A stretch of 64,000 nucleotides of DNA from Siphonodentalium dalli (Eukaryota; Mollusca; Scaphopoda; Gadilida; Siphonodentaliidae), in contig CP136062.1 of assembly GCA_032622095.1 (NCBI GenBank), positions 196,237,887 to 196,301,886 on the forward strand, in the 5' to 3' direction. Below the pieces are notes generated by a model. The model made no database searches. It had not been told where the DNA came from and saw only the letters and a list, made by a program, of their open reading frames with translations. The translations under genes and the position numbers were made by a program. Positions 1 to 11,056 of this stretch are shown here, in pieces; positions within the stretch are counted from its first letter, which is position 1; each line of letters opens with the position of its first letter.

Positions 1-121
1 GGCCGAAAATACCCTAAAATACCAAATTTCATTGAAATTGGCTTAGTCGTTTTCGAGTCCATCGATTTCAAACACACAAACTTACAAACTTACACACAGA
101 TCTTTCAAAATATATAATAGA
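1..121 (-). repeat. Helitron-like element, 5' end fragment (family A)
   Basis: The minus strand starts with TCTATTATATATTTTG and runs through a TG-rich stretch into the segment also seen at 3424-3590, 4314-4460 and 5068-5220. The element start follows an A on its own strand, as expected for Helitron insertion between A and T. The window edge cuts off the rest. Confidence 0.6.
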
Positions 122-130
122 TAGATATAT

Positions 131-787
131 GTGTGCCTGTGGTAAATCGTATGCTCACCCAGGGTGTCTGTGGTAATTCGTGTGTTCAGCCAGTGTGTGT
201 CTGTGGTAATTCGTGTGCTCACCCAAGGTGTGCCTGTGGTAAATCGTGTGCTCACCCAGGGTGTATCTGTGGTAATTCATGTGCTCACCAGGATGTGTTT
301 GGTAATTCGTGTGAAGATGCCTGCTCACCCAATGTGTGTCTGTGGTAAATCGTGTGCTCGCCCAGGGTGTATCTGTGGTAAATCGTGTGCCCACCCAGGG
401 TGTGTCTGGTAAATCGTGTACCCACCAGGGTGTGCCTGTGGTAAATCGTGTGCTCACATAGGGTGTTTCTAGTAAATCGTGTGCTCACCCAGGATGCGTC
501 TGTGGTAATTCGAGTGCTCACCCAGGGTGTGTCTGGTAAATCATGTACTCACCAGGGTGTCGATCCTGTGGTAAATCGAGTGCTCACCCAGAGTGTGTCT
601 GTGGTAAATCGAGTGCTCACCCGTGGTGTGTCTGTGGTAAATCGTGTGCTCACACATGGTGTGTCTGTGGTAATTCATGTGCTCACCAGGGTGTGTCTGT
701 GGTAATTCGTGCGAAGATGCCTGCTCACCCAGGGTGTGCCTCTGGTAAATCATGTGCTCACCAGGGTGTGTCTGTGGTAAATCGTGT
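131..787 (+). repeat. 33-bp minisatellite array
   Basis: About twenty imperfect copies of a 33-bp unit resembling GTGTGCTCACCCAGGG followed by TGTGTCTGTGGTAAATC. Because 33 is a multiple of three and the unit has few stops, several overlapping short ORFs appear on both strands. They have the same repeated composition (for example HTLGEH on the minus strand) and I read them as artefacts. The array abuts the Helitron end on its left. Confidence 0.85.
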
Positions 788-800
788 TATCATTGGTGTA

Positions 801-2480
801 TCAATGCAATGGCCATTTTTGGCGATGAACATTTGAACCAATTGGAACGTATGCGCCCTTTGTGAAAACATATCATACATAAAATATGGTCTTTAAATAT
901 TTGAAATTAAACTTTAGTTTGGAACATCCGATTTAAAAAATGTTTTCACATCCTTTCGACACAGTATACACACATACAAAACTATCACATATAATCAACT
1001 ACATAGTCGTTACCTATATACAGAGTTTTCACAATCACTACATTAGAGATGCAGTATATTTTATATATGCATAATAATATTATCTTGAGGGCGCTACCAT
1101 TTCTGACTATGGTTTTCTTGTGTTTATTAGCAGCAGCTGTTTAACGAAGAGAGCGGCTCCCATAATATTTATATGGTTGTCCCCGATCTCATGCCCACCC
1201 ACATGCGTTCATGACCGTAATCCTAAACAGTTCTGTAATTTTAATCTATTATACTTGCGTCTCAAAATAAACACGTGCAACAGCATTCCACATACATACG
1301 ATATGAAGTTCATTTCAGATTATATGCGTGAGAGAATAATCTGTACTGCCAAAGATGCCAAGACAACAATAGGTGTCAGATGACATTTCGGCGTTAGTTT
1401 ATGAGTGTGGAATCGTGTGTGTATACCGAACAAAGCGATGGGATCGAATTTGTTTCGGGTCACTTGATGATAACACCTTTTTCGAGATATATGGGCGTTG
1501 CATTTTAGTGTCAGTTACGCTGTGGCATGTCGTAGTTGGGTGCAACGCCATTTATACAGATAAAACTTGTATGCGCAGTTCGTTATGAAGGAATGTCAGC
1601 GTGGGTTCGTTTTGTAAAGCAGGTAGGTAAGTAGATGTTAATTTGACTTATACTGAAAACAACCAGAATCTATACCTATATTTAGGTGTCTCCATTCATT
1701 GATGTGGAAATTTTGTAAATACAAGGCAAGTGGTGTATGCGAAAGGCCTTCGTGAGTATTTCAAATTTGCTAAATCTTTCAGTAATACTAATAAGCCAAA
1801 ATTTGACCTTATACTATCTCATGTTTTTGATCATACAGTAAATTTGCCAGTCATTGTGGTCTTGTATGGTAATGAAATCTGAGGGTATTCTGGAAATACG
1901 CTCCATTTTATAAACCATCTAATGAACAGTTTATCGTGAAAATGTATAACAAATGCAAACCTGACAAAATTCTGCTAAAAATGTGTCCATACTATATAGG
2001 ACTGCGCCCAAAAACGTCAAATATTGCAGCCTTGGGAGATACGGGCCGGGAGTTACCCAATGTATCTCGGTGTTCTCCACAATTTGATTAAATATTTTGC
2101 AATTATTGAAAAAACTAAAGATCGTCTCCTCATGCGCTGTTTCATAGAATCTTCTAACTTAACTGATAAGAACAAAGACTCGTGGTATAGGATTTGTAAA
2201 AGCTCCTAAAACTAATTTCTATATCAAACAGCTGGGACCGGAATTGGGCCTTATTTTTCGAGTTCAACCATGTGGAAGAGTAAGAAACTGAATTTTTATA
2301 TCAAAATGTCCGTATTGATGGCGCGGATAACGTGCCAGTGTTGCCTTTTCGGGTAGTGTTGTACGATTTATTATTTTGTGGTAAAATAGGCTTTTTCGTG
2401 AAGCAAACCAGCGAAAATGGAATCCAGCTGCCTAAATAACATTTACATCTATTTTTGGATGGAAACACAACTAAACAATA
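801..2480. other. AT-rich intergenic sequence, no gene recognised
   Basis: No ORF here has splice signals or a recognisable domain. The only structure I could assign is a short repeat B fragment at 1083-1124. The short ORFs at 1120-1588 and 2024-2209 look like chance open frames. Confidence 0.5.
1083..1124 (+). repeat. dispersed repeat B, short fragment
   Basis: Carries the block 'CTTGAGGGCGCTACCATTTC' followed by a TGACTATGGTTTTCTTG-like stretch. The same block is seen near 7850, 8170, 20300 and, inverted, 43440, and it marks one edge of repeat B in this window. Confidence 0.5.
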
Positions 2481-2484
2481 GAGG

Positions 2485-2960
2485 TTGGACCAAACTGGTA
2501 AAAAATATGTTTATTGCCAATTACCATCAATTCATACACGTTCTTTTCAAATGATACGAGGAATCAAATCGTGCGGGTTAAAAACGCCACACGTGGTGCC
2601 TATATATATTTGCGAATATCTGTCTGTCTGTGTGTTTTCACAGGGTACAATCGAGATGGAACCAAGGCAGTCTAAGAGGGAATTCTTTTTAATAATTTAA
2701 TTGATAATTGGGCGGGTTAAAATTTTCTAAAGTGACACTGTTGGTGTCGGGGCAGAAGAGGGGAGGGGCAGCAAAAAGAAATAAAACAAAATTATGAGTT
2801 GAACTATTTTAGCGCAGATTTCCACCTAATTTATATATTGTTCTTCTCCATGATACGAGGAATATAATTGTGTGATTTAAAGACGCCAAATTGGTGTCGT
2901 TTGGTGAGAGATGGGGGGGGGGGGGGGGGGGGGTCATAACTATGATAAGAATATGTTTAG
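2485..2960 (+). repeat. degenerate tandem modules (repeat C) with a poly-G tract
   Basis: Two diverged modules share a block with TTC-rich sequence, ATGATACGAGGAAT and a 'ACGCCA' motif (about 2521-2600 and 2830-2900). A third relative lies at 6078-6150. A run of 21 G residues at 2913-2933 follows the second module. The 71-codon ORF at 2485-2700 falls within a module and is not supported as a gene. Confidence 0.5.
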
Positions 2961-2980
2961 TTGCCGATTACCACCAAACT

Positions 2981-3125
2981 TAGATAGATAGATAGATAGA
3001 TAGATCTTTATTTGCACAATAATATTAAAATACAATACATTAACAAAATAGTAAACAAGGAGCAGCATGACCTAGCTGGCCGTCTTACTGCTGCCCCTGA
3101 ATGATAAATGTAATGGCGTATTTAC
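2981..3125 (-). mobile_element. 3' tail of a non-LTR retrotransposon (fragment)
   Basis: Read on the minus strand, this is a GC-containing stretch that ends in an AATATTGTGCAAATAAAG-type tail followed by about six TCTA repeats (plus-strand GATA repeats at 2981-3006). An AATAAA-like signal followed by a short tandem tetranucleotide is typical of 3' ends of CR1, L2 or RTE-type LINEs. No coding part remains, so the clade is open. Confidence 0.5.
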
Positions 3126-3423
3126 AATTTGACACAGACTATTTGGTATTTGGATGGCCAGTTGGTGCCTACTTTAATATTTTATGTATTCATTTTAATC
3201 AGGACTTTTAATCAAGACTGTGTTGAGTTTTGAACAATTATGTACCGTAATAGAGATTTTGGACAAGTTTAAGATATTGAAACACAATTAGTGAGGTTGT
3301 TGCGACAGTACTGCGTCACATTCGCGGACAGCACCGTGCATGTGACACAGGGCTATCTAGGATGTTCAGGGTGGTAACTGGGGTGCATAATAATATGAGT
3401 TAAAAGTTAACCTTGGCAGATTA
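3126..3423. other. intergenic spacer, nothing recognised
   Basis: AT-rich sequence between the LINE tail and the first Helitron-like copy. It ends in A at 3423, the base expected left of a Helitron insertion. Confidence 0.4.
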
Positions 3424-3470
3424 TCTATTATATATTTTGAAAGATCTGTGTGTGTATGTATGTGTTTGTT

Positions 3471-3510
<40 letters not shown>

Positions 3511-4313
3511 AAATCGATGGACTCCAAAACGACTAAGCCAATTTCGATGAAATTTGGTATTTTAGGGTATTTTCGGCCGGAGACGAACATAGGCATATTT
3601 ATTTGTCCGTGCGAGGTCAACTTTTCACGTGCGGAGGTCAAATCTGTTTTTTACGCCGTTTTGCGCTAATATATTTCAGTTCGGTGCTCACAAATCGATA
3701 CGATATAGCGCGAATAATAAATTGCCAGTCATATAATTTGCACGGTTAGAATCTGTGTGGTTTCATCTTTCCAACGATATATAATATGTATGTATCCGTT
3801 TTAGTTATCTGCCTCAATTATTAGGTACAAGTGGTGCGATGCTTTTATCGGGATAAAATCAATGCGTAAATTCTATGACGTCGTCAGAGGTCATAAAGTT
3901 AGATTACGTTAACTCTCACCCTGCCGATGCATTTGACTGTGTCGCGTTAACTCATCACCGGCCGAGGTATCCGCAAATGACATTGGGCTATATATCTCGG
4001 AAACGGGTGTAGCTATCGACTTGAAATTTGGTATGTGAATGTATCTTGCCCCGGATACGAATTTTATCGGGTCGCCGAGCACGTGCGACGCCAGCTTCGC
4101 GCATGCGCAGACGAGATCTCGGAAACGGGTGTAGCTATCGACTTGAAATTTGGTATGTGAATGTATCTTGCCCCGGATACGAATTTTATCGGGTCGCCGA
4201 GCACGTGCGACACCAGCTTCGCGCATGCGCAGACCAGATCTAGGAAACGGGTGGAGCAATCGACTTGAAATTTGGTTTTTGAATAGCCCGGACGAAGTCG
4301 GGTCACCTTCTAG
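3424..4313 (+). mobile_element. Helitron-like element, tandem copy 1 (890 bp)
   Basis: Begins TCTATTATATATTTTG after an A and ends in CTAG. About 10 nt before that end is a short hairpin built on AGCCCGGAC / GTCGGGT, which is the 3' layout of Helitrons. It has a (TG)n tract near the 5' end, a conserved middle, and two full 122-bp internal repeats (starts near 3996 and 4118) plus a partial third. There is no Rep/helicase coding sequence, so it is non-autonomous. It joins copy 2 with no spacer. ORFs here contain the 122-bp repeat and the CA tract and are shadows. Confidence 0.75.
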
Positions 4314-5067
4314 TCTATTATATATTTTGAAAGATCTGTGTGTGTATGTGTTTGTTTGTGTGTGTGTTTGTTTGTGTGTGTGTTTGAAATAAATGGACTC
4401 CAAAACGACTAAGCCAATTTCGATGAAATTTGGTATTTTAGGGTATTTTCGGCCGGAGACGAACATAGGCATATTTATTTGTCCGTGCGAGGTCAACTTT
4501 TCACGTGCGGAGGTCAAATCTATTTTTACGCCGTTTTTGCGCTAATATATTTCAGTTCGGTGCTCACAAATCGATTCGATATAGCGCGAATAATAAATTG
4601 CCAGTCATATAATTTGCACGGTTAGAATCTGTGTGGCTTCATCTTTCCAACGATATATAATATGTATGTATCCGTTTTAGTTATCTGCCTCAATTATTAG
4701 GTACAAGTGGTACAATGCTTTTATCGGGATAAAATCAATGCGTAATTTCTATGACGTCGTCAGAGGTCATAAAGTTAGATTACGTTAACTCTCACCCTGC
4801 CGATGCATTTGACTGTGTCGCGTTAACTCATCACCGGCCGAGGTATCCGCAAATGACATTGGGCTATATATCTCGTAAACGGGTGTAGCTATCGACTTGA
4901 AATTTGGTATGTGAATGTATCTTGCCCCGGATACGAATTTTATCGGGTCGCCGAGCACGCGCGACACCAGCTTCGCGCATGCGCAAACCAGATCTAGGAA
5001 ACGGGTGGAGCAATCGACTTGAAATTTGGTTTTTGAATAGCCCGGACGAAGTCGGGTCACCTTCTAG
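4314..5067 (+). mobile_element. Helitron-like element, tandem copy 2 (754 bp)
   Basis: Same termini and middle as the flanking copies, but with one full 122-bp internal repeat fewer, which accounts for most of the length difference. It starts immediately after the CTAG of copy 1 and ends in CTAG immediately before copy 3. Confidence 0.75.
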
Positions 5068-5941
5068 TCTATTATATATTTTGAAAGATCTGTGTGTGTG
5101 TGTGTGTATGTGTTTGTTTGTTTGTTTGTGTGTGTGTTTGAAATCGATGGACTCCAAAACGACTAAGCCAATTTCGATGAAATTTGGTATTTTAGGGTAT
5201 TTTCGGCCGGAGACGAACATAGGCATATTTATTTGTCCGTGCGAGGTCAACTTTTCACGTGCGGAGGTCAAATCTGTTTTTACGCCGTTTTGCGCTAATA
5301 TATTTCAGTTCGGTGCTCACAAATCGATACGATATAGCGCGAATAATAAATTGCCAGTCATATAATTTGCACGGTTAGAATCTGTGTGGCTTCATCTTTC
5401 CAACGATATATAATATGTATGTATCCGTTTTAGTTATCTGCCTCAATTATTAGGTACAAGTGGTACGATGCTTTTATCAGGATAAAATCAATGCGTAAAT
5501 TCTATGACGTCGTCAGAGGTCATAAAGTTAGATTACGTTAACCTCACCCTGCCGATGCATTTGACTGTGTCGCGTTAACTCATCACCGGCCGAGGTATCC
5601 GCAAATGACATTGGGCTATATATCTCGGAAACGGGTGTAGCTATCGACTTTAAATTTGGTATGTGAATGTATCTTGCCCCGGATACGAATTTTATCGGGT
5701 CGCCGAGCACGTGCGACGCCAGCTTCGCGCATGCGCAGACGAGATCTCGGAAACGGGTTGAGATATTGACTTTAAATTTGGTATGTGAATGTATCTTGCC
5801 CCGGATACGAATTTTATCGGGTCGCCGAGCACGTGCGACACCAGCTTCGCGCATGCGCAGACCAGATCTAGGAAACGGGTGGAGCAATCGACTTGAAATT
5901 TGGTTTTTTAATAGCCCGGACGAAGTCGGGTCACCTTCTAG
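5068..5941 (+). mobile_element. Helitron-like element, tandem copy 3 (874 bp)
   Basis: Has both full 122-bp internal repeats again, ends in CTAG at 5938-5941 and is followed by T. The trimer as a whole is therefore flanked A...T, consistent with one insertion of a concatemer or with rolling-circle tandem growth. Sequence identity to copies 1 and 2 appears very high by eye. Confidence 0.75.
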
Positions 5942-7180
5942 TTATATATATAATCATCTCCATTTTATCATGCATCCACGAGTCTAATGGACGTGGTTTA
6001 AATATGTCAAAAGTGGCGCCGTTAAAGTCATGCATGATGAGGGGGGTTGTACCAAAACTGATACCTATATATTTAGCAATAATTTCCACCAAATTCATAC
6101 ACGTTCTTCTCTCATGATACGATGAATTAAATCACATTTGGTATCGTGTGGGTCATGGACGGTGAGAGGAGATTCACTAGAATTGATAAGATTGATATTC
6201 GCGGATATCCACCAAAGTTATATATATTCATCCCCAAGCCATCTCCACAGTGATCTCCATGTCATTTTAATGAGTTTTTGGCGTTAAAATTTCACAATCT
6301 CGACAAAATTAAGGTGACACAATTAAATCACTTGAACGATTATATCTTCTCAACTGTCATATTTATATGGTGATGGGAATGAGGGCATTCATAGAATGAG
6401 GTAGCAAACAATATACATAGAAGAAAGCATTAAACGAATATTTATCATTCTATTTAAGAGATGCACTTATTCTTGTAAACTGAGAGACCTCGAACCGTCA
6501 GAATATTGCATATTAGAATGGGTCATTATATATTATAACACAATTGAGTCTGTTCCATTCAATATAGTTTAAAAAAAAAGTAACAATTTGTCAAGAGATA
6601 TGGAAATGTATCGAAGGCCTGTTTCTTTAATTTTTTTAGAACACACTCATCGCCTAACATAAACAACTCAAAATCTCGCTCTGTGTCGGGCATATGTAGC
6701 TGGTATAGTAACATAGCAACATTTCTTTTAAACTGAGAATGTTTAGCCAATATATAGCACCATGAACAGAGGAGCACCTGGGTATTTCTTTAAAACATCT
6801 GCATCTTCACGCAGATATGATAGCCAGGTGTCCTCAAAATCTAAGTTCAATCACTAGATTGTTGATACATCTCAATATGTAAAACCCAATTGTCGTCTTT
6901 TATTTTTGCGAACTATAATGTGATTATGATGTTCATGTTTAATGTTATAACGTCTGAAGTATACGCAGTTGTAACTAAATAAATACTTATTTATTGGTGG
7001 AACGGATTAATCGCGATAAACAAAATGACAATCGACAAAGATAGCCACCACCTATATTCCATATATATGAATCATGGTTTGTGATGCTATTTGAATATAC
7101 AATTGATGAGAACACGTGTAACACTTTGAGCAAGAGTATTCTCTATTCCCACCAAATATCCACAGCATGCAGAGGGTTTC
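5942..7180. other. AT-rich sequence with a repeat C relative, no gene recognised
   Basis: Contains a relative of repeat C near 6078-6150 (ATTCATACACGTTCTTC, ATGATACGATGAATTAAATC). The remainder, including the 72-codon minus-strand ORF at 6559-6777, shows no domain or splice support. Confidence 0.4.
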
Positions 7181-7220
7181 GCATCAATTTAACATGGGCA
7201 ACGCCGGGTAACCCTGCTAG
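7181..7220 (+). mobile_element. possible 3' terminus of a second Helitron-like family
   Basis: The sequence GCAACGCCGGGTAACCCTGC ends in CTAG at 7217-7220 and is followed by T. A small GGGT/ACCC fold lies just before the end. This matches Helitron 3' ends in outline, but I could not find a matching 5' end upstream. Confidence 0.4.
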
Positions 7221-7358
7221 TATATATAATATACTAATATTACTTGGACTATTCCGGTAACGAAAAGACGAGAAACACGAGCAAATGTTTATGTACATGT
7301 AGATAACAGCACGTACAACCGAAAATTTATTAATACATCATGGTAGAATATACTTAAT

Positions 7359-7361
<3 letters not shown>

Positions 7362-7438
<77 letters not shown>
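7362..7438. repeat. compound microsatellite (AT)n(TG)n
   Basis: About 23 AT dinucleotides followed directly by about 15 TG dinucleotides. The minus-strand ORF at 7289-7501 with HTHTHT and YIYIYI runs is its translation and is not a gene. Confidence 0.95.
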
Positions 7439-7439
<1 letters not shown>

Positions 7440-7614
7440 TTTCTGTTACGAGACCAGTTAGGTCCTACGTAACACATCGTGATACATATATACAATAGCA
7501 CCCAAAAGACGTTTATTACGCCCTTTCTATATGTATATATTTCTATATATATATAATGTTTGATTCTTGGTATACATGGGCCGTGGGCATTTTCTTATAG
7601 AAATGGGAATTTTT

Positions 7615-7885
7615 GGGACGGATTAAAAGTCGAACTGCGACCCGGAGGCCGAGTCCGGTAAAAGGTGTAGTTGGGAATTCTGGTGAGATGCATGAGAAAC
7701 CTTCAGTGATAAGCCGTATATAGTTGTTGTAATAATTTGAAGGATTAGTTGTTTTAACGGAATTATGAGTTGGTCATGAATTCGTGAAACCAATATATTT
7801 TATATTCTATAATTACAATCATGGGTATATAATATATGATCATGAGCGCGTTACCATTTCTGACATTGGTTTTCTTGTCTGAAGG
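7615..7885 (+). repeat. dispersed repeat B copy
   Basis: Matches, on the same strand, the repeat at 19955-20335 in its right half (GAGAAACC.TCAGT, AATAATTTGAAGGATTAG, ACCAATATATTTTATA, GCGTTACCATTT). It also matches the minus-strand copy at 43840-44215 in its left half (AAAAGTCGAACTGCG and GTAGTTGGGAATT). These shared blocks define a family several hundred bp long. No coding sequence or clear terminal repeat was seen. Confidence 0.65.
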
Positions 7886-8149
7886 TGTTTTTGGCAAGTG
7901 ATAGGACATATATAGGAGCTATGGGCAAATTTGATTAGAAATGTACTTTGGTATTTTCGTACTCAAACAATGTAACGAAGATCGACAATTGTGCTCTGAT
8001 TATCATTCTGAATGCTATTTCATGCATTATACAGTAGCATGTATTGTAATGATGGTACTTTGGTATACAACCACAACAAAATCGGTATTATTATTTTACT
8101 TATTTTACACATTTTTCAAATCACTAAATCATTAAAGCTCCAATATGTT

Positions 8150-8215
8150 TTATATATGTCTAATAATATGATCTTGTGGGTTTTACCATTTCTGACTATA
8201 GTTTACTTGTTATGA
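8150..8215 (+). repeat. dispersed repeat B, fragment
   Basis: Carries TAATAATATGATCTTG followed by a TTTTACCATTTCTGACTATA-like block that corresponds to the right edge of repeat B copies at 7850 and 20300. Confidence 0.5.
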
Positions 8216-8761
8216 GTACTGTGAAGTATTTCGGTGAAGTTGGTGCATTCGCAGAGTTCTCTCCTTAACGCGACAAACTTCAAAAGCCGCGATCGAATTC
8301 GTGATCGCTTTGCACGTGCAAACTTTGTATCTGCTATCATTGCGTATAGATGCCTTTTCAACGGGTTACCACGTGATCGATCATGCGAATACGCTTCTGT
8401 TTACATGTCGTCGTGTGGAAACCAAAAGGTTCTATCTCACATTGACGAATTTTGTGGGAAATCGACGCTGAAGGTATCGCACAATCGTTACCCCACTAAA
8501 CAGGTCGGAGGTTGATGGTCATGTTGTCAGTCGGTACATATTACAAATTACTCTCTTCATTTGACGTCTCACTTGCGAACATTACTTAATATTGAGTAAT
8601 ACGGAAAATTGTCTTTGGAGATAGAACCTTTTGCTACAAAAATGATTTGTATTAGGACCAGAGTTCACTTGGAAATAGGACATTTTGATTCAAATAAAGT
8701 ACCAAATGTGATGAATACCAGGATGCGCTTAGACTTCGCTGATTTTCAGTCGCGACTTTAA

Positions 8762-9347
8762 AGGGGTACTGTACGCCAAATGTTGTTGTTGGTTTCTATA
8801 GTCTCCGAGTCGGAGAATAAGGTAACAATTTTTTTTATTATTTGAAAGTCTGTTGAGTATACGAAGTAGTGTTACGGATGACAAATTTACCGGAATGCAA
8901 AAATACAAATTGTCGTTGTCGAGTAATTTTTGTACAGTTTTCAACCAAATGAATCAAATAAAAGTTATATTATAGGCATACTAGTCCCATTTAATCATTT
9001 AAGTTATTGTATCGTCGCTAGTCAGTGAATGGCTTGAGTGTTCTCCCCGTATCATCATAATATTTTAAGTGATCATGTGTGCGATCGGTTTAACAATCCA
9101 GTATCCCTCAATTACTTTGTTTGATTACGGAAATTCGTAATTTAATTGACGCCATTTTATGGCTCCAGTCATAAATTCAATTTATATCATATTATTAACT
9201 TTTAAATTATAAAATTTTAAGATAGCCTATTAACCTGAGCGTTTACAGAATACATCTTCGACTCAAATTACTTATGTTTCTATATATTATTGATATTAGA
9301 TCGTTGTTGTCACCGGAAATTTAATGAAAATGGCGTACAGTACCCCT
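8762..9347 (-). mobile_element. TTAA-flanked MITE, copy 1 (586 bp)
   Basis: Inverted termini AGGGGTACTGTACGCCA at the left and its complement at the right, with TTAA on both sides (8758-8761 and 9348-9351). The interior matches, in the opposite orientation, the element at 23956-24562 (shared blocks around AATTTGAGTCGA and GACTGGAGCCATAAAATGG). TTAA duplication is typical of piggyBac-type transposons. No transposase is present. The minus-strand ORF at 8729-8944 begins inside it and is not supported. Confidence 0.75.
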
Positions 9348-9399
9348 TTAAAGTGTGTGTTAGCATAATGCAGAGCTATTCATAAACAATGACCTTCGC

Positions 9400-9690
9400 C
9401 AACCAAACGCTCCAAAAAAACCCTCCACATTCAGATTCCCCGTGTAGACCCGGGGTAGAATAGGCCTGCCGCCCCACTGGGAGGGGTAAAACTCCCCTAA
9501 TGTGGCACCCTGTTTGCCGTGGGGTGCATCCCGTGAGGTGTGGTGTAGGAGTCCCGGAGGTACTAGAGCGGCCGTATCACGTGAGGCATCGACCTGCGGA
9601 TACGACTTAGCTCAGGGTCCTCTTTGCATGGTCCTACATCTCTTCAAGACGGATGGTTGAGTTGACCCGCGGCTCAATCAATCGGCTAGT
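9400..9690 (+). other. GC-rich block, possibly a LINE 5' region
   Basis: A sharp GC-rich island in AT-rich surroundings, with CCCGTGTAGACCCGGGG, AGAATAGGCCTGCC and TGGGGTGCATCCCGTGAGG. Its composition and the nearby short ORF at 10290 resemble the 5' part of a non-LTR retrotransposon, but no ORF within the block has a recognisable domain. The origin is uncertain. Confidence 0.3.
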
Positions 9691-9702
9691 CACGCGGTAT
9701 GC

Positions 9703-9797
9703 GGCTTATACGGACCCTGGCTCTTACGGACCCTGGCTCTTACGGACCACCGGCTGATACGGACCCTGGCTTATACGGACCCGGCTCATACGGACCT
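9703..9797 (+). repeat. short minisatellite, 16-18-bp units
   Basis: Five to six imperfect copies of a unit like TTACGGACCCTGGCTC. The short ORF at 9699-9926 reads the array as a repeated GSYGP-type peptide and is an artefact. Confidence 0.8.
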
Positions 9798-10102
9798 CAA
9801 TTAAATTATGCAATTTGCAAACTTATATTTATTAATTTAATATATTATTATGATTGTCTTTTCACACATGTATCTGTATTAATTGAGAATTTATGTGTTA
9901 TGTGTTATGTTGTATTGCTCGTCTGATGTTTGAAGTGTTTTCTGTTTTTCACATATGTTTCTGTTCTCTCTTGTCTCTTTTGTGTTCGTCCTGATGATTC
10001 TTAGTGTTGAATCCTGTATGGTTCACGCCTGTCTCACTGTGGAGAGGTACCGGGAAGCTGCTATATGCAGTGGCAAAACGGGTCACCGCTTCAGCTATGT
10101 AC

Positions 10103-10204
10103 CACAGGCCCCTGGAAAAATTAATAAAATACCAATATAGACTATACCAGTGACACTGGTATAGTCTATATTGGTATTTTAGTAATTTTCTCCAGGGGCC
10201 TGTG
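10103..10204. repeat. near-perfect 102-bp palindrome
   Basis: The left arm begins CACAGGCCCCTGG, the right arm is its complement, and the two meet at ACCAGTG-A-CACTGGT centred on 10153. Arms of about 50 bp with one or two mismatches fold into one long hairpin. Flanking copies of a TATGTACCA-type motif lie just outside. It could be a foldback MITE or a hairpin-RNA template; sequence alone does not decide. Confidence 0.85.
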
Positions 10205-10289
10205 CTATGTACCAGTCTTTGGCCCGACCAGAATTCCAAGGGTAGTCCACGGCGGCTACTATGCTAGTTGTCGATTTTTCGCTTTACAT

Positions 10290-10541
10290 ATGGCAACTCA
10301 AAACAGAAAGCAACGTATTGGTCGTAAGAATGATGACTCACAAGTTCAAGAGAATGATATTACTCCTGTTCCAAAACCTGTCTCACAGGCAATGGATACA
10401 GCTACTGCAGTTTTTACATTTGATCAGAAACCAACAAAGGAAGTTGATTGCATAGTTCCAAAACAGAAATCTCCAAATCTGTCAAAAGTTTCGACTCTCA
10501 GTAAAAGAGATAAGGGGACTCCATGTATGGTGTGTGGTTAG
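10290..10541 (+). CDS. unrecognised 83-codon ORF, possible retroelement remnant
   Basis: An ATG-initiated frame with a protein-like mix of residues: a basic N-terminus (MATQNRKQRIGRK), a polar middle rich in Q, K, S and T, and a C-terminus ending in CMVCG. A single CxxC pair at the end would suit the first half of a zinc knuckle, but the frame stops there. An overlapping frame at 10261 covers the same DNA. It follows the GC-rich block and the hairpin, so a truncated retroelement first ORF is conceivable. No splice evidence or family match. A chance ORF is the main alternative. Confidence 0.2.
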   Translation: MATQNRKQRIGRKNDDSQVQENDITPVPKPVSQAMDTATAVFTFDQKPTKEVDCIVPKQKSPNLSKVSTLSKRDKGTPCMVCG

Positions 10542-10545
10542 AGGC

Positions 10546-11039
10546 TGGCCTTTGGGCGAATAAACACCTTGAGAGTCAACTTGATTAATCGATTAAGATG
10601 CACGCCAGATTTAACAGATATGATAAATAGCTTACAGGACGTAAGTTGACAGCTACTTCAAATATTATGATATGCCGGAGCCTTGCTAATTAATTTTTTG
10701 TATTCTTGCTGATTATTTTTCTGCAGGTTTTATATCTTGGCTGTTCTCATAGCAATATTGCTGTTTTTTATATTATGTTTTTTATGTGTTTGCACAATGC
10801 TCAGTTTCTTAAAGTGATGTGAAACACTCCGTTAGGGTGATAAAATAAAAATGGAGCATAATCTTGCTCAAAGTAGTTATTTCTATAAATACTATATCCA
10901 AATTGACAACTCAAATCGTCATTCATACATATTAATTACATGCAGTGAATCTTGATGTCGAAATCGTTTCGTTAGTTTATTGCTAACTTAGTCGCGTCCC
11001 GAATCGAGATGTAAATATTTACAATTGAGCGTATAGTTA
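10546..11039. other. intergenic spacer, nothing recognised
   Basis: AT-rich sequence up to the left end of the giant foldback element. No repeated block or coding signal was identified. Confidence 0.4.
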
Positions 11040-11056
11040 GGGAGCCCGCATATGTT

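Noticed and set aside
133-836. Overlapping cysteine- or histidine-rich ORFs
   Set aside because: Translations of the 33-bp minisatellite with the same peptide pattern in several frames.
3366-5887. Minus-strand ORFs of 80-202 codons in the Helitron trimer
   Set aside because: They recur in each copy, contain HTHTHT runs from the CA tract and the 122-bp repeat, and lack Helitron protein motifs.
8234-8515. 93-codon ORF with an R/D-rich start
   Set aside because: No splice signal, domain or second copy; likely a chance frame in a slightly GC-richer stretch.
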